Source: Strigamia acuminata (Eukaryota; Arthropoda; Chilopoda; Geophilomorpha; Linotaeniidae). Taken from it: a stretch of DNA of 30,311 nucleotides. Where the stretch lies: contig CASHSZ010000080.1 in NCBI GenBank assembly GCA_949358305.1, positions 1 through 30,311 of the forward strand. The letters are read 5' to 3'. This document shows positions 15,776 through 25,730 of this stretch, piece after piece; the first letter of the stretch is position 1; every line of letters begins with the position of its first letter. Made by a program: the position numbers and the translations under genes. Under the pieces are notes generated by a model, which was given only the letters and a program-made list of their open reading frames with translations, ran no database searches and had not been told where the DNA came from.

Positions 15776-17514
15776 CGAGATGGTCGATTTTTGTTTCCCG
15801 GACTTTGATTTGTATTCGAGTTGTTACGAGTTCGTATTTTGATCGTATTCGTATTCGAATCGAATTCGAATCGTATTCGAATCGAATACGAATCGAATTC
15901 GAGTCGTATTCGAGATGGTCGATGATTTCCACTCGCTCGTATACGCGTTGTATACGAGCTCGTATTTTGATCGTAATCGTAAACGAATCGTTTACAAGTC
16001 GTATACAAGTCGTATACGACGTGTATACACCTCGTATACGAACGAAGTTTGTGAAAACACAATTTCCAAATAAGACGTATGTGACTACTATGTGTTTTCA
16101 TGTCGTAGTAAGTGTCCGGTGGATTTTCCAAACTTCGTTCGTATACGAGGTGTATACACGTCGTATACGACTTGTATACGACTTGTAAACGATTCGTTTA
16201 CGATTACGATCAAAATACGAGCTCGTATACAACGCGTATACGAGCGAGTGGAAATCATCGACCATCTCGAATGCGACTCGAATACGATTCGAATACATCT
16301 CGAATACATCTCGAATACGAGTCGTACGAGTCAAAGTCCGGGAACGGGTCATCGACTATCTCGTATTCGAGTTGTTACGAGTTCGTATTTTGATCGTATT
16401 CGTATTCGAATCGAATTCGAATCGTATTCGAATCGAATACTAATCGAATTCGAGTCGTATTCGAGATGGTCGATGATTTCCACTCGCTCGTATACGCGTT
16501 GTATACGAGCTCGTATTTTGATCGTAATCGTAAACGAATCGTTTACAAGTCGTATACAAGTCGTATACGACGTGTATACACCTCGTATACGAACGAAGTT
16601 TGTGAAAACACAATTTCCAAATAAGACGTATGTGACTACTATGTGTTTTCATGTCGTAGTAAGTGTCCGGTGGATTTTCCAAACTTCGTTCGTATACGAG
16701 GTGTATACACGTCGTATACGACTTGTATACGACTTGTAAACGATTCGTTTACGATTACGATCAAAATACGAGCTCGTATACAACGCGTATACGAGCGAGT
16801 GGAAATCATCGACCATCTCGAATACGACTCGAATTCGATTCGTATTCGATTCGAATACGATTCGAATTCGATTCGAATACGAATACGATCAAAATACGAA
16901 CTCGTAACAACTCGAATACGAGATAGTCGATGACCCGTTCCCGGACTTTGACTCGTACGACTCGTATTCGAGATGTATTCGAGATGTATTCGAATCGTAT
17001 TCGAGTCGCATTCGAGATGGTCGATGATTTCCACTTGCTCGTATACGCGTTGTATACGAGCTCGTATTTTGATCGTAATCGTAAACGAATCGTTTACAAG
17101 TCGTATACAAGTTGTATACGACGTGTATACACCTCGTATACGAACGAAGTTTGGAAAATCCACCGGATACTTACTACGACATGAAAACACATAGTAGTCA
17201 CATACGTCTTATTTGGAAATTGTGTTTTCACAAACTTCGTTCGTATACGAGGTGTATACACGTCGTATACAACTTGTATACGACTTGTAAACGATTCGTT
17301 TACGATTACGATCAAAATACGAGCTCGTATACAACGCGTATACGAGCGAGTGGAAATCATCGACCATCTCGAATACGACTCGAATTCGATTCGTATTCGA
17401 TTCGAATACGATTCGAATTCGATTCGAATACGAATACGATCAAAATACGAACTCGTAACAACTCGAATACGAATCAAAGTCCGGGAAACAAAAATCGACC
17501 ATCTCGTATACGAT
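15776..17514. repeat. Palindrome built from smaller palindromes, centre near 16644
   Basis: A block P (about 15812-16048) is followed by an 80-bp asymmetric spacer and an inverted, partly variant P (about 16129-16320). A junction (16322-16366) leads to a second P (16363-16600), the spacer again, and inverted P (16680-16920). Then come the junction inverted (16922-16966), the variant P in direct orientation (16967-17150), the spacer inverted (17152-17230), and inverted P to 17463. The order therefore reads the same from both ends about the central spacer. GTCCGGGAACGGGTCATCGA at about 16336 mirrors TCGATGACCCGTTCCCGGAC at about 16929. Confidence 0.85.
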
Positions 17515-17760
17515 TCGAAAGCGAATCGAATACGATTTCGCGTTGAAGAAGGGCAAAATTCGTACTCGACTCGAAAACGAGTCGAATACGATTTCGCGTT
17601 GAAGAAGGGCAAAACTCGTATTCGATTCGAAAGCGAGTCGAATACGATTTCGCGTTGAAGAAGGGCAAAATTCGCATTCGACTCGAAAACGAGTCGAATA
17701 CGATTTCGCGTTGAAGAAGGGCAAAACTCGTATTCGATTCGAAAGCGAATCGAATACAAT
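17515..17760 (-). repeat. Inverted satellite array closing copy 1
   Basis: About four to five units of the satellite in reverse orientation (CGATTTCGCGTTGAAGAAGG as spacer). Palindromes alternate between ACTCGAAAACGAGT and ATTCGAAAGCGAAT types. The array is much shorter than its mirror image on the left. Confidence 0.85.
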
Positions 17761-17763
17761 TTT

Positions 17764-17836
17764 GCGTTGAAAAAGGACAAAAATCGTATTCGATTCGCTT
17801 TCGAATCGAATACGAGTTTTGTCCTTTTTCAACGCT
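17764..17836. repeat. Terminal palindrome with about 34-bp arms
   Basis: GCGTTGAAAAAGGACAAAA at the left mirrors TTTTGTCCTTTTTCAACGC at the right, around GATTCGCTTTCGAATC. It ends the repeat, and satellite orientation switches here. Confidence 0.85.
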
Positions 17837-17880
17837 TGGGAAAAGGACTCGAATGCGCCTCCACGTTGCAATGCGCATTT

Positions 17881-18610
17881 GTGTAAACGATGATGGAATC
17901 CCCTGCTTAAATACTGGCTATTGCGTCACGTAACAGCAACGTGCCACGTCACGTAATTGCAACGTGCCGCGCTATGCCACACAATGTGCCGCCGCGATAG
18001 GCCATTGAACCCGAATGTGTGTGATGCGAAACGCGCGAGTACGCGCGCGGAGAACGCGCGGTAATGCTAGCAACAGGAGCGCAACTGCCCAAGAAATTGC
18101 TCAACAATAAAAGGCACGTGGAAGCACGTGCCTGAAACAATAGGCACTTCAAATAAAGTTATTGTTAAAAAACGGGCTTGAAAACCAACAATTACACAAT
18201 AATTAAGGGGCAAGAAATGAACTTTGCTGCAATGCAAAGTTCTCAAAATACAGAGAAATGAAAGTTACACTTGTATAAAGAATTGACAATGTTTGAAACC
18301 AATAAAAACTACAAAAACACACTTGTAAAAAACCCAAAACAATCCCAGAATGAATTATTTGACTCAAATTAACCCTAAAACGGTCTTGGAGGTCGTGCAG
18401 ACGACAGAGTCGGATCGGAAGGTTGCTAAAACCTGACGCCAAAACTAGCAATGGGACAGCTAGTTAGAAAACAGCTTTTTCATCAATCATGAACGCTGAA
18501 AACCTCACCCAGGGGTAGAAAATGATGGAGAGAACGTTTTCGCCATCTAAAACGGTCTAAAACGGGTCTAAAATGCCTAAACCGGCGCCTGGAACGTGGC
18601 GCAGTTGTTG
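17881..18610. other. Intergenic stretch with small repeats
   Basis: GTCACGTAA.(A/T).GCAACGTGCC.C is duplicated with a 23-bp period at 17925-17970; it contains a CRE-like TCACGTAA. AGGCACGTG and CACGTGCCT form a small hairpin at 18112-18133. No coding frame is supported; the minus-strand frames at 17949-18152 and 18203-18451 lack features. Confidence 0.45.
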
Positions 18611-18902
18611 GGTCAAATATTGTCAAAAATCAGTGGAAATTTGTCAAATACTGGCAAAAATCTGCTGAAATTTGTCAAAAATTGCCAAATTTTGGCGCAA
18701 GTTACGTGAGGTTTGCGCGCATCCAACTATGACGAAAAATCCACGCGTGTGCACGCGCGATTTACTGGCGCGTTGGAAGCGTTAAAATAAATTTTTCCAA
18801 TGTCTAACACAATTTGCACCGAATTATGGCAATTTTTGACAAATTTACATGGATTTTTGCCAGTATTTGACAAATTTCCACGGATTTTTGACAATATTTG
18901 AC
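18611..18902. repeat. Foldback element with about 88-bp arms
   Basis: The left arm, 18611-18698, starts GGTCAAATATTGTCAAAAAT and ends TTTTGGCGC. The right arm, 18816-18902, is its inverted counterpart (GCACCGAATTATGGCAATTT to TTTGACAATATTTGACAAAT). Both carry the TTTGTCAAATACTGGCAAAA motif or its complement. The loop includes ACGCGTGTGCACGCGCG. A related direct segment lies at about 18990-19120. Confidence 0.75.
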
Positions 18903-18989
18903 AAATTGCAGACAAATTTCAGACAAATTTCAATTAATTTTAGAAATTTTATGAGAAATTTCAGCAAATGTTTGAGGATTGAGGAAATC

Positions 18990-19120
18990 TTCTGAAATTT
19001 GTCAAATATAGGCAAAAATCTTCTGAAATTTGTCAAATACAGGCAAAAATCTGCTGAAAATTGTCAAAAATTGCCCAAATTCCGTGCAAGTTTTGCAAGT
19101 TTTGCGCGCATCAAATCGTA
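18990..19120 (+). repeat. Second, diverged copy of the GTCAAA foldback arm
   Basis: GAAATTTGTCAAATA(C/T)AGGCAAAAATCT-type strings occur twice and lead into CAAAAATTGCCCAAATTCCG and GTTTTGCGCGCATCAAA. This parallels 18640-18722, including the closing TTTGCGCGCATC. Confidence 0.6.
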
Positions 19121-19837
19121 TGCGCGCCTATACTATTGCACGAGCGCATTGACGCGTGATGAACACCGATTACGTTTACGAAGTGAATTCGAGCTACAAA
19201 AGTATCGAGTCGCCATTCTATGATGGAAAAAAAAAATTAAGTGTAAACAAACAAAATAAAAACTTTAATATACAAGAAACGTACAATTCCACTCAACTTT
19301 GTTTCAAATTTTATTTATTGGATCATTGAAAATAAACAGTAGTGTTGTGCACTGTACGCTTAAGTGTTTACCGGCGATGCGTTGTTTTGTGGTGGGGATT
19401 TGCCTCGATAATTGATCTTTTCTCTTTGTTTGCAATATTTTTTTGGCCTTTTTTGTTGATTTTTCGGTTTGAAATTGTTTTTTTTCCGGTGTAATTTAAG
19501 TGGTGGAAGGTTGTTGGGGTGTGTTGAGGGTAATTTTGGCGGTTTTTGGGTCGGGATTAGTGTTTTCTGCGATTTTTGATCGGTATTTGGGGTAACGCAT
19601 GCGAATCGCCGTCGATGCGTCGACCGTAGCAAGTGTGGTTGAAGTGATTTCGTTCATTCGTTATTTTAATGAAAATTAGGTATTTATTGTGACCACACGA
19701 GCACGTAGCAAGTGCGCGCGCAAGTTAAATGTGTAGAGGCCTGTGAGAAAATAAAACGTGCGTGGAAGCGGCGTAAATATTCTTTGGTGACTGCCATGGG
19801 TTTGTGCTTTGTCGTGGGCGCGATATGTCTGCGATAT
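19121..19837. other. Intergenic stretch, nothing recognised
   Basis: Contains a G/T-biased strand segment (about 19380-19600) and scattered GCGCGC motifs. The minus-strand 90-codon frame at 19360-19632 is a low-complexity Lys/Pro/Asn frame and is not called. Confidence 0.4.
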
Positions 19838-19845
19838 ATATGCGT

Positions 19846-20237
19846 TAGGGATGAGAACGGGACCAATTTTCGGGTCCCGACCCGTCCCGGGTCCATTACG
19901 TTAGCGTAATACGCGCGTATGATTGCATAATTGAAATAAATCAGTATTAAGCCTAATATTAGGCCTAATAATGCTAAAATAAAGTAAAGAAACAACAATA
20001 TTTTGGTCATACAGTGTAATTTACTTTTAATAATGAGTTTGTTGTTGTTGTTTATTTACTTTATTTTAGCATTATCAGGCTCAATATTAGGCTTAATAGT
20101 GATAAATAACAACTGGAATTAGAAAATTGTCTCCGCCTCGCAGTACGAATTTAGCAACTGTAATCCCGTCCCGTCCCGTATCCGCATAGGGCAAACATTA
20201 CCAGTCCAGTCCCTATCCCGGTCCGTTCTTATCCCTA
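19846..20237. mobile_element. Complete hAT-type MITE, 392 bp, with 8-bp target duplication
   Basis: The left end TAGGGATGAGAACGG and the right end (inverted) TAGGGATAAGAACGG are terminal inverted repeats of hAT style. The flanks carry a perfect 8-bp direct repeat ATATGCGT at 19838-19845 and 20238-20245, the target-site length of hAT transposons. Inside is a second palindrome: TATTAAGCCTAATATTAGGC to AAAATAAAGTAAA at 19945-20000, mirrored at 20041-20100. There is no transposase, so movement would need a hAT enzyme encoded elsewhere. G/C-rich GGGTCCCGACCCGTCCCGGG follows the left end. A related fragment is at 7697-7805. Confidence 0.88.
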
Positions 20238-20245
20238 ATATGCGT

Positions 20246-20512
20246 GATGTAGCGCGTTTGCGCGCGCGATCTAGTGCGTTTGAGCGCGCGATGTAGCACC
20301 TTGAGCGTGTCCAAATGTGTACAGGTGCTCAAAAGATGTGCGAGGGCTTCACGTGCATACACGAAGCATAAACGTGAAGAAAACAGCAGAAGCAGTTGTG
20401 TGTGATATTTATAAAACCACATCACACAAGGGAATACTACTAATGATACAAAAAGCAATAAACTTTATGAATATTGAAATAAACTTACAAAATGGTGGAA
20501 AAAACATGGCGT
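20246..20512. other. Intergenic stretch with GCGCGCGAT motifs
   Basis: GCGTTTGCGCGCGCGATCTAG is followed by GCGTTTGAGCGCGCGATGTAG, a short imperfect duplication around 20258-20296. No gene is seen. Confidence 0.4.
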
Positions 20513-20859
20513 ACTGCCTTGAATATATGCCGGGATGTTATCAATCTTCCGGGCCCCATGTGTGTTTGATTTTAGTCCTAATTTTGGTGTATTTTTTTTT
20601 TTTTGCCTTGGTTTTTCTCGTTTCTTGGAGAGTGCTGAGGCATGCCGAGGTGTTCTCGGGCGTGTGCGCCTGTTGAAGATCGAGCGTTTCATATTTTGTG
20701 TTTAATAAGCCTACCGTGGTGCCTCGAGCGTTTATTAATTTCTCCACTCGAGGCACTTCACTAACACCTCCCCGGTGTTTAAACGAGTAGCGGCGCTTAT
20801 TTGACCCCGGTGTTTACTGTTTAAAATTGTCGTGTGTTTTCAAAGTTCTTAATTTGTTT

Positions 20860-21070
20860 AAAAGCAAACAAAATGGATATTTGTTAATTTTTATTTGATT
20901 TTATCAATTTCTATTGGTTTCTTGCTGATTTTTAATCGGTTTTTCTCTATTTGTGACAATTTTTGCCAATTTTAATCGTTATTTGTCATTCTGAATTGAT
21001 TATTGTCCGATTTCAGTCGATTTTTGTTGATTTTTAATCATGTTTGTTCGTTTTTAATCAATTTTTGTCC
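20860..21070 (+). repeat. Degenerate GATTTTTAATC-type tandem tract
   Basis: Loose units of 20-28 bp such as TTGTTGATTTTTAATCATG and TTGCCAATTTTAATCG repeat with many substitutions. Confidence 0.45.
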
Positions 21071-21529
21071 CATGCCTTACGATCAGTTCGAATAATTGAC
21101 ACCATACTGTGCTGTTACTCGTATTCAAGATGGCGTCGCAAACTCAAGGCCGAATTCCGCTGATTTCATTTATTGCGACTGTTTGCGCTCCATACGTGTG
21201 AAAAGGATTATGGGAAAAATCCTCAATGCAGGCCATTTTGGTGTTAAATGAGCGAGGAAGGCAGGAGATGAGAAAAATTTGTAAAATTTCAAAAAAAAGC
21301 TAAACAATCAAAATTTACATGAAGATCAATATTTCTGGCTCGAAATGCATGTATCAGCAATTTCGGGATATTTTCGGGGTGAAATTGACTCGTTCGGAAC
21401 ACTGGGAAGGAACCCCACCCCGCATTCCCCATGCGTCGGCGCGCGCGTAGACGAAAATTCAAATCCAGGTGTTCAGACGGCCCCACGTTATTTTCGGGTT
21501 CCAAGTTGGGTTTCACAAATGTACCGTAT
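21071..21529. other. Stretch without a supported gene
   Basis: Mixed-composition sequence. A 71-codon plus frame and a 107-codon minus frame overlap at 21289-21612 without features, and both run into the repeat at 21530. No signal supports either. Confidence 0.4.
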
Positions 21530-21916
21530 TGCCTCGAATAAACGCCGGGACGTTTATTAAACTTCTCGTGTGTGTTTAATTTTGATCCGCATTTAACTGT
21601 TTTTTTTTTCACCGAAAGTTACTTCATTTTTTATTAACATGGAAAAAAAATGAACCTTTACAAAATACTAATAATAACGTTATAATAAGCAGTTACAATT
21701 GAAATTAAAACAACATTTTTTTTTTAATTAGAAACCAAAGCAGAATCATCCCTAAATTCTGACACGGCGTTGTCAAACAAACAGTTGGCGCCAAAACGAG
21801 AAATTAGGCAACAAAACATTTTGAATGCTACAAAAACACATTAAATAACCATAAAACAAATAAAAATAAATACAACAGCTAAACCAAATTGTAATAAACA
21901 AGACAGCAAAGTGCGG

Positions 21917-22115
21917 GAGTGAGTGACAACGCCAAAAAAACGCCCGAAAACGCCCCAAGAACGCACCAAAACGCCCCAAGAACGCACCAAAACGCCAGAT
22001 AACCGTGCAACTTGAGGCAAAAAACATGCAAACATAATTTTTTGCTTTGAGTGGCACGATTTTCAGGCTTTTTGGAGCATTTTGAAGCGTTTTGGGGCGT
22101 TTTAGAACGTTTTTG
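21917..22115. repeat. Foldback F, copy 1
   Basis: The left arm GAGTGAGTGACAACGCC...CAACTTGAGGCAAAAAAC is mirrored by GCTTTGAGTGGCACGATTTTC...GGCGTTTTAG. The loop is short, so this copy lacks most of the 80-bp loop found in the others. Confidence 0.65.
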
Positions 22116-22469
22116 CTTATTTTTTAGCATTCTCATGCGAGCTCGCGCGTGCAGGCGAGAAAAAAACAAACTTATTTCTTCAAGAGTTAAAAAAAAAATA
22201 ACCCTAACCAGGAAATTACTGTAAAAACAACGGCTTGCCTCGAATAAACGCCGGGGCGTTTACTAATTTTCAAGACTGGAAGTGAGGCGAGATGTTGTTT
22301 GCTTTATTTGTTGAAACAAATTAGGCGTCACTAATTCACCTGTATTAGGGTTTCGGTTCTGAGAAACCGGACGAGGAGTCACAATAACGGGACACGGGAA
22401 ATTTCAAAACTTACCGGTTTCGTCAAAACGCCATTGAAACGTTACATTTTTATAGCGTGTCAATGATAA

Positions 22470-22634
22470 AAATGGTCATTTTGGATGAAAAACGGCCATT
22501 TTGGATGAAAAATGGCCACTTTTACTATAAAAAATGGCTGAAAATGGCCATTTTTACTATGACAAATGGCTGAAAATGGCCATTTTAATAAAAAAAGGCC
22601 ATTTTTACTTCGAAAATTGGCTAAAAATGGCCAC
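22470..22634. repeat. GGCCATTTT/AAAATGGCC simple repeats
   Basis: Short units such as AATGGCCATTTT and GATGAAAAACGGCCATTTT, many self-complementary, lead directly into foldback copy 2. Equivalent tracts precede copies 3 (24010-24121) and 4 (24960-25111). Confidence 0.75.
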
Positions 22635-22850
22635 TTGAGTGAGTGACAATGCCAAAAAACGCGTGCAAACGCCTGCGAACGCCCCAAAACGCCCCAAAAC
22701 GCCAGATGACAATGCAACTTGAGGCATAAAACTTGAAAACACAATTTTAAACGTCACAAAAGTTGAAACAAAGATGAAAAATTAATTTTTTGCCTCAAGT
22801 TGCGCGATTTTCAGGCCTTTTGGAGTGTTTTTGAGCATTTTTTGGCGTTC
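22635..22850. repeat. Foldback F, copy 2
   Basis: TGAGTGAGTGACAATGCC and CAATGCAACTTGAGGC in the left arm pair with GCCTCAAGTTGCGCGATTTTC and TTTTGGCGTTCTCAG in the right arm, around a loop of about 80 bp containing ACGTCACAAAAGTTGAAAC. Confidence 0.75.
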
Positions 22851-22883
22851 TCAGCGGCGTGTTTGCCTCAAATAAACGCCGGT

Positions 22884-23150
22884 TTAAACAAAAAATGACG
22901 TCATTTTTGGTTTAAAATTGAAGTAAAACACAAAATATTTTAGTTTTTAAATGCAACTGGTCTAAATTTTGTCAAATGTTGTCATACTTCTTGAAAGTCA
23001 TCATTTATTGATAAAAAATTTGAAAATTTACCTAATTGTAGCATGTATTTGTGGTTAGTTTTGATTTGAATTCAAACTGTAATTTTTTGCTTCGAGTTGC
23101 GCGATTTTCAGGCGTTTTGGGGCGTTTTTGAGCTTTTTTTGGCGTCCTCG
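22884..23150 (+). repeat. Direct repeat G, copy 1 (about 260 bp)
   Basis: TTTAAAATTGAAGTAAAACA, AATGCAACTGGTC and GCATGTATTTGTGG occur in the same order in copy 2 at 25421-25665. It ends in a half copy of foldback F (TTGCTTCGAGTTGCGCGATT). Confidence 0.75.
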
Positions 23151-23254
23151 GGCGAGCTCGCGCGTGCACGTCACAAGTAACCCTAATCAGGAAAGAACCT
23201 ACAAAAACTATGGCTTGCCTCGCATAAACGCCGGGGCGTTTATTCATTTTCAAA

Positions 23255-24000
23255 AAGACAAATGAAATGGATAAATAAAGAAATTAGCGGGGAAATCCAA
23301 CATGGCGCCCACTTCAAATCCGCTAGAGCGGCAAAACACGACATTTGAATTTCAACACAAGAATAAAATCAAGAATACACACTGTATTGAATAAAATAAC
23401 ATTAGGAAATGTAATTTCCTACAACAAAAGCACTATTTATTAAAAGAACACTTGAAAATAATCGTTTGCCGAACGGAATGAACTCGGTCAGCAGCGCACA
23501 AGTGCGTACCGACAACGAACGCTCGAAACGACAAAACGACCGTTCCGGGACAAAAATAAAGCAAACCAATCGACAGATCACCCCCAAATTAGTCTAAATC
23601 AATTCTAAAACCTATCCATAACACAAGAATAAGGTCCAAACAAAAGGTTAGAAGTTTGAACACAACCGAACTAGATTAAGAAATATGACGTCACGCGTCT
23701 TACGCAAGTGATCTGTAAATCGACGAATGCACTAAAAATCATCCAAAATCACACAAAATGAGCAAGAATTAAAGAAATAAGACACAGAGAAGTAATAAAA
23801 CTTTAAATAGCAATGAATAAAGATAATATCAATATCATAGACACTAAAATTCATGAAAACACTGTAACTTTTAATAAATCACAAAAAATGAAAGTTTAAT
23901 ATGTAAAAATATCTAAAAAGCTGAAATTCAAGAAAAGCAAAAATTAAAGACACTTTGTTAACTTTAATTAAGACAATAAATGACATAAAATCCGGACACA
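23255..24000. other. Intergenic stretch, nothing recognised
   Basis: AT-rich and A-biased. The minus-strand 61-codon frame at 23402-23587 has no motif or splice signal worth calling. Confidence 0.45.
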
Positions 24001-24121
24001 ACAATTATTCCATTTTGGATGAAAAACGGCCCTTTTGGATGAAAAACGGCCATTTTGGATGAAAAACGGCTAAAAATAACCATTTTTCTATGAAAAATGG
24101 CTAAAAATGGCTAAAAATGGC

Positions 24122-24350
24122 CATTTGATTGAATGACAACGCCAAAAAACGCCCAAGAACGCCCGCAAATGCCTAAAAATGCCTAAAAACGCCCCAAAAC
24201 GCAAAATGACAATGCAACTTGAGGCAAAAAACATGAGAACACAATTGTAAACGTTACAAAAGTTGAAACAAAAATAAACAATTAATGTTTTGCCTCGAGT
24301 TGCACGATTTTCAGGCGTTTTGGAGTATTTTTTGGCGTTCTCAGGCGTAC
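24122..24350. repeat. Foldback F, copy 3
   Basis: TGACAACGCCAAAAAACGCC and GCAACTTGAGGCAAAA pair with TTTTGCCTCGAGTTGCACG and TTTTTTGGCGTTCTCAGGCG. The loop is homologous to copy 2. Confidence 0.75.
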
Positions 24351-25111
24351 TCGCGCGTACACGTCACTGCCGAGTAAAAAAAACATACTTATTTCTTCAA
24401 GAGTTAAAAAGGAAGTAACCCTAATCAGGAAAAAAAATGCAAAAACAATGGCTTGCCTCGAACAAACGCCAGAAGTGAGGCGAGATGTTGTTTGCTTTAT
24501 TTATTAAATCAAATTAGGCGTTGCTAATTCACCTGTATCTCTTAGTTCGACGTAAGAACACGCGCTTTTTTTAAAATGAAAGCCCAAGTTGGGTTTCATA
24601 AACGTACCGTATTGCCTTGAATAAAAGCCGGGGTGTTTATTAATTTTTAAGACCAGAAACGAGGCGAGATCACGACTCAAGATTAAGCGAGAAGAAATAA
24701 ACGTGTTTCTTCTAAAGGAAGTAACCCTAATCAGGAAAAACTTACATAAACAATGGTTTGCCTTGAATAAACGCCGGGGCGTTTATAAATTTTCAAGACG
24801 GGAGGCAAGGTGAGATGATGATGCGGTGCGACGCGAATAAAAGCCCAAGTTGGGTATTGCCTCGAATAAACGCCGGGGCGTTTATTAATTTTCAAAACCG
24901 GAAATGAGGCGAGATCAAAACGCCATTGAAACGTTACATTTTAATAACGTTTCAACGATAAAAACGGCCATTTTTGATTAAAAAAACGACTAAAAATGGC
25001 CATTTTACTATAAAAACGGTGAAAAAAAAACATTTTTACTCTGAAAAATGGCTAAAAATGGCCATTTTGACGAAAAACGGCCATTTTTACTACGGAAAAT
25101 GCTAAAAATGG

Positions 25112-25345
25112 CCACTTGAGTGAGTGACAACGCCAAAAAACGCCTGCGAACGCCTGCGAACACATAAAAACACTCCAAAACGCCAGATGACAATGCAACT
25201 TGAGGCAAAAAACATGAGAACACAATTTTAAACGTCACAAAAGTTGAAATAAAGATGAAAAATTAATGTTTTGCCTCGAGTTGCGCGATTTTCAGGCGTT
25301 TTTGAGCGTTTTTTAGCATTTTTTGGCGTTCTCAGGCGTGCTCGT
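25112..25345. repeat. Foldback F, copy 4
   Basis: Same structure and loop as copies 2 and 3 (TGACAACGCCAAAAAACGCC left, TTTTGGCGTTCTCAGGCG right). It is preceded, as in copy 2, by AAAACGCCATTGAAACGTTA (24918), so the two composites correspond over several hundred bases. Confidence 0.75.
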
Positions 25346-25420
25346 GTGTACACGTCACTGCCGAAGAAAAAAACAAACTTATTTCTTTTAGTTAAAATGT
25401 ATTTCAAGCTTTAACAGGGG

Positions 25421-25665
25421 TTTAAACAGGAAATGACATCATTTTTAGTTTAAAATTGAAGTAAAACACAAAATATTTTAGTTTTTGAATGCAACTGATC
25501 CACGTTATGTCAAATGTTTCCATTACTTCTTGAAAGCCAAAAAATTTGAAAATTTAGCTAATTTCAGCATGTATTTGTAGCTAGTTTTGATTTGAATACA
25601 CACTGTAATGTTTTGCCTCGAGTTGCGCGATTTTCAGGCGTTTTGGGACGTTTTGGAGCAAAAAA
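25421..25665 (+). repeat. Direct repeat G, copy 2
   Basis: Colinear with 22884-23150, including TTTAAAATTGAAGTAAAACA and ending GTTGCGCGATTTTCAGGCG, with scattered substitutions and a short deletion. Confidence 0.75.
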
Positions 25666-25730
25666 AACAAACTTAATTCTTCAAGAGTTAAAAAGGAAGT
25701 AATCCTAATCAGGAAAAGCCCACAAAAAAC

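Larger units (their letters stand above)
14759..17860 (+). repeat. Copy 1 of a large leader-satellite-palindrome repeat
   Basis: This is the complete-looking member of a family with four copies in the window. From left to right it has a 0.36-kb unique leader, a 56-bp satellite (15118-15773), a 1.74-kb nested palindrome (15776-17514), a short inverted satellite (17515-17760) and a terminal palindrome (17764-17836). The left edge is abrupt (CCTTTTCGCGGATTGG) and cuts the ORF at 14004. The right edge is uncertain, about 17840-17880. The sequence is CpG-rich and dominated by TTCGA, CGTATACG and related hexamers, unlike the AT-rich flanks. No transposase, reverse transcriptase or obvious terminal inverted repeats are present, so how it spreads is unknown. 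Long open frames on both strands come from the stop-poor vocabulary and are not called as genes. Confidence 0.8.
20513..25730. repeat. Nest of composite repeats sharing an AATAAACGCC palindrome
   Basis: At least nine copies of TTGCCTCGAATAAACGCC followed by GGGGCGTTTATT, or variants, lie in the same orientation at about 20513, 21530, 22234, 22862, 23213, 24451, 24605, 24757 and 24856. Many are preceded by AAGTAACCCTAATCAGGAAA and followed by TTCAAGAC and GGAAGTGAGGCGAGAT. Between them lie GGCCATTTT-type simple repeats, four foldbacks and a 260-bp direct repeat. The arrangement suggests repeated nesting or tandem duplication of one composite non-autonomous element. No coding sequence is supported; ORFs here are repeat shadows. 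Confidence 0.7.

Noticed and set aside
15037-16188. Long overlapping open frames (up to 383 codons) on both strands in the large repeat, repeated at 27064-28215 and 29385-30284
   Set aside because: The TTCGA/CGTATACG vocabulary rarely forms stop codons in any frame, and a 56-bp period cycles through all frames. All three forward frames and the reverse strand are open together, so openness is compositional and not evidence of coding.
19684-20010. 108-codon minus-strand ORF with a hydrophobic start
   Set aside because: It crosses the left end of the hAT MITE, including the target duplication, so it cannot be an ancestral gene.
21773-22169. Several minus-strand ORFs with FGAFLGRF-type repeats
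   Set aside because: They are translations of the GCGTTTTGG-rich foldback arms and differ in frame between copies.
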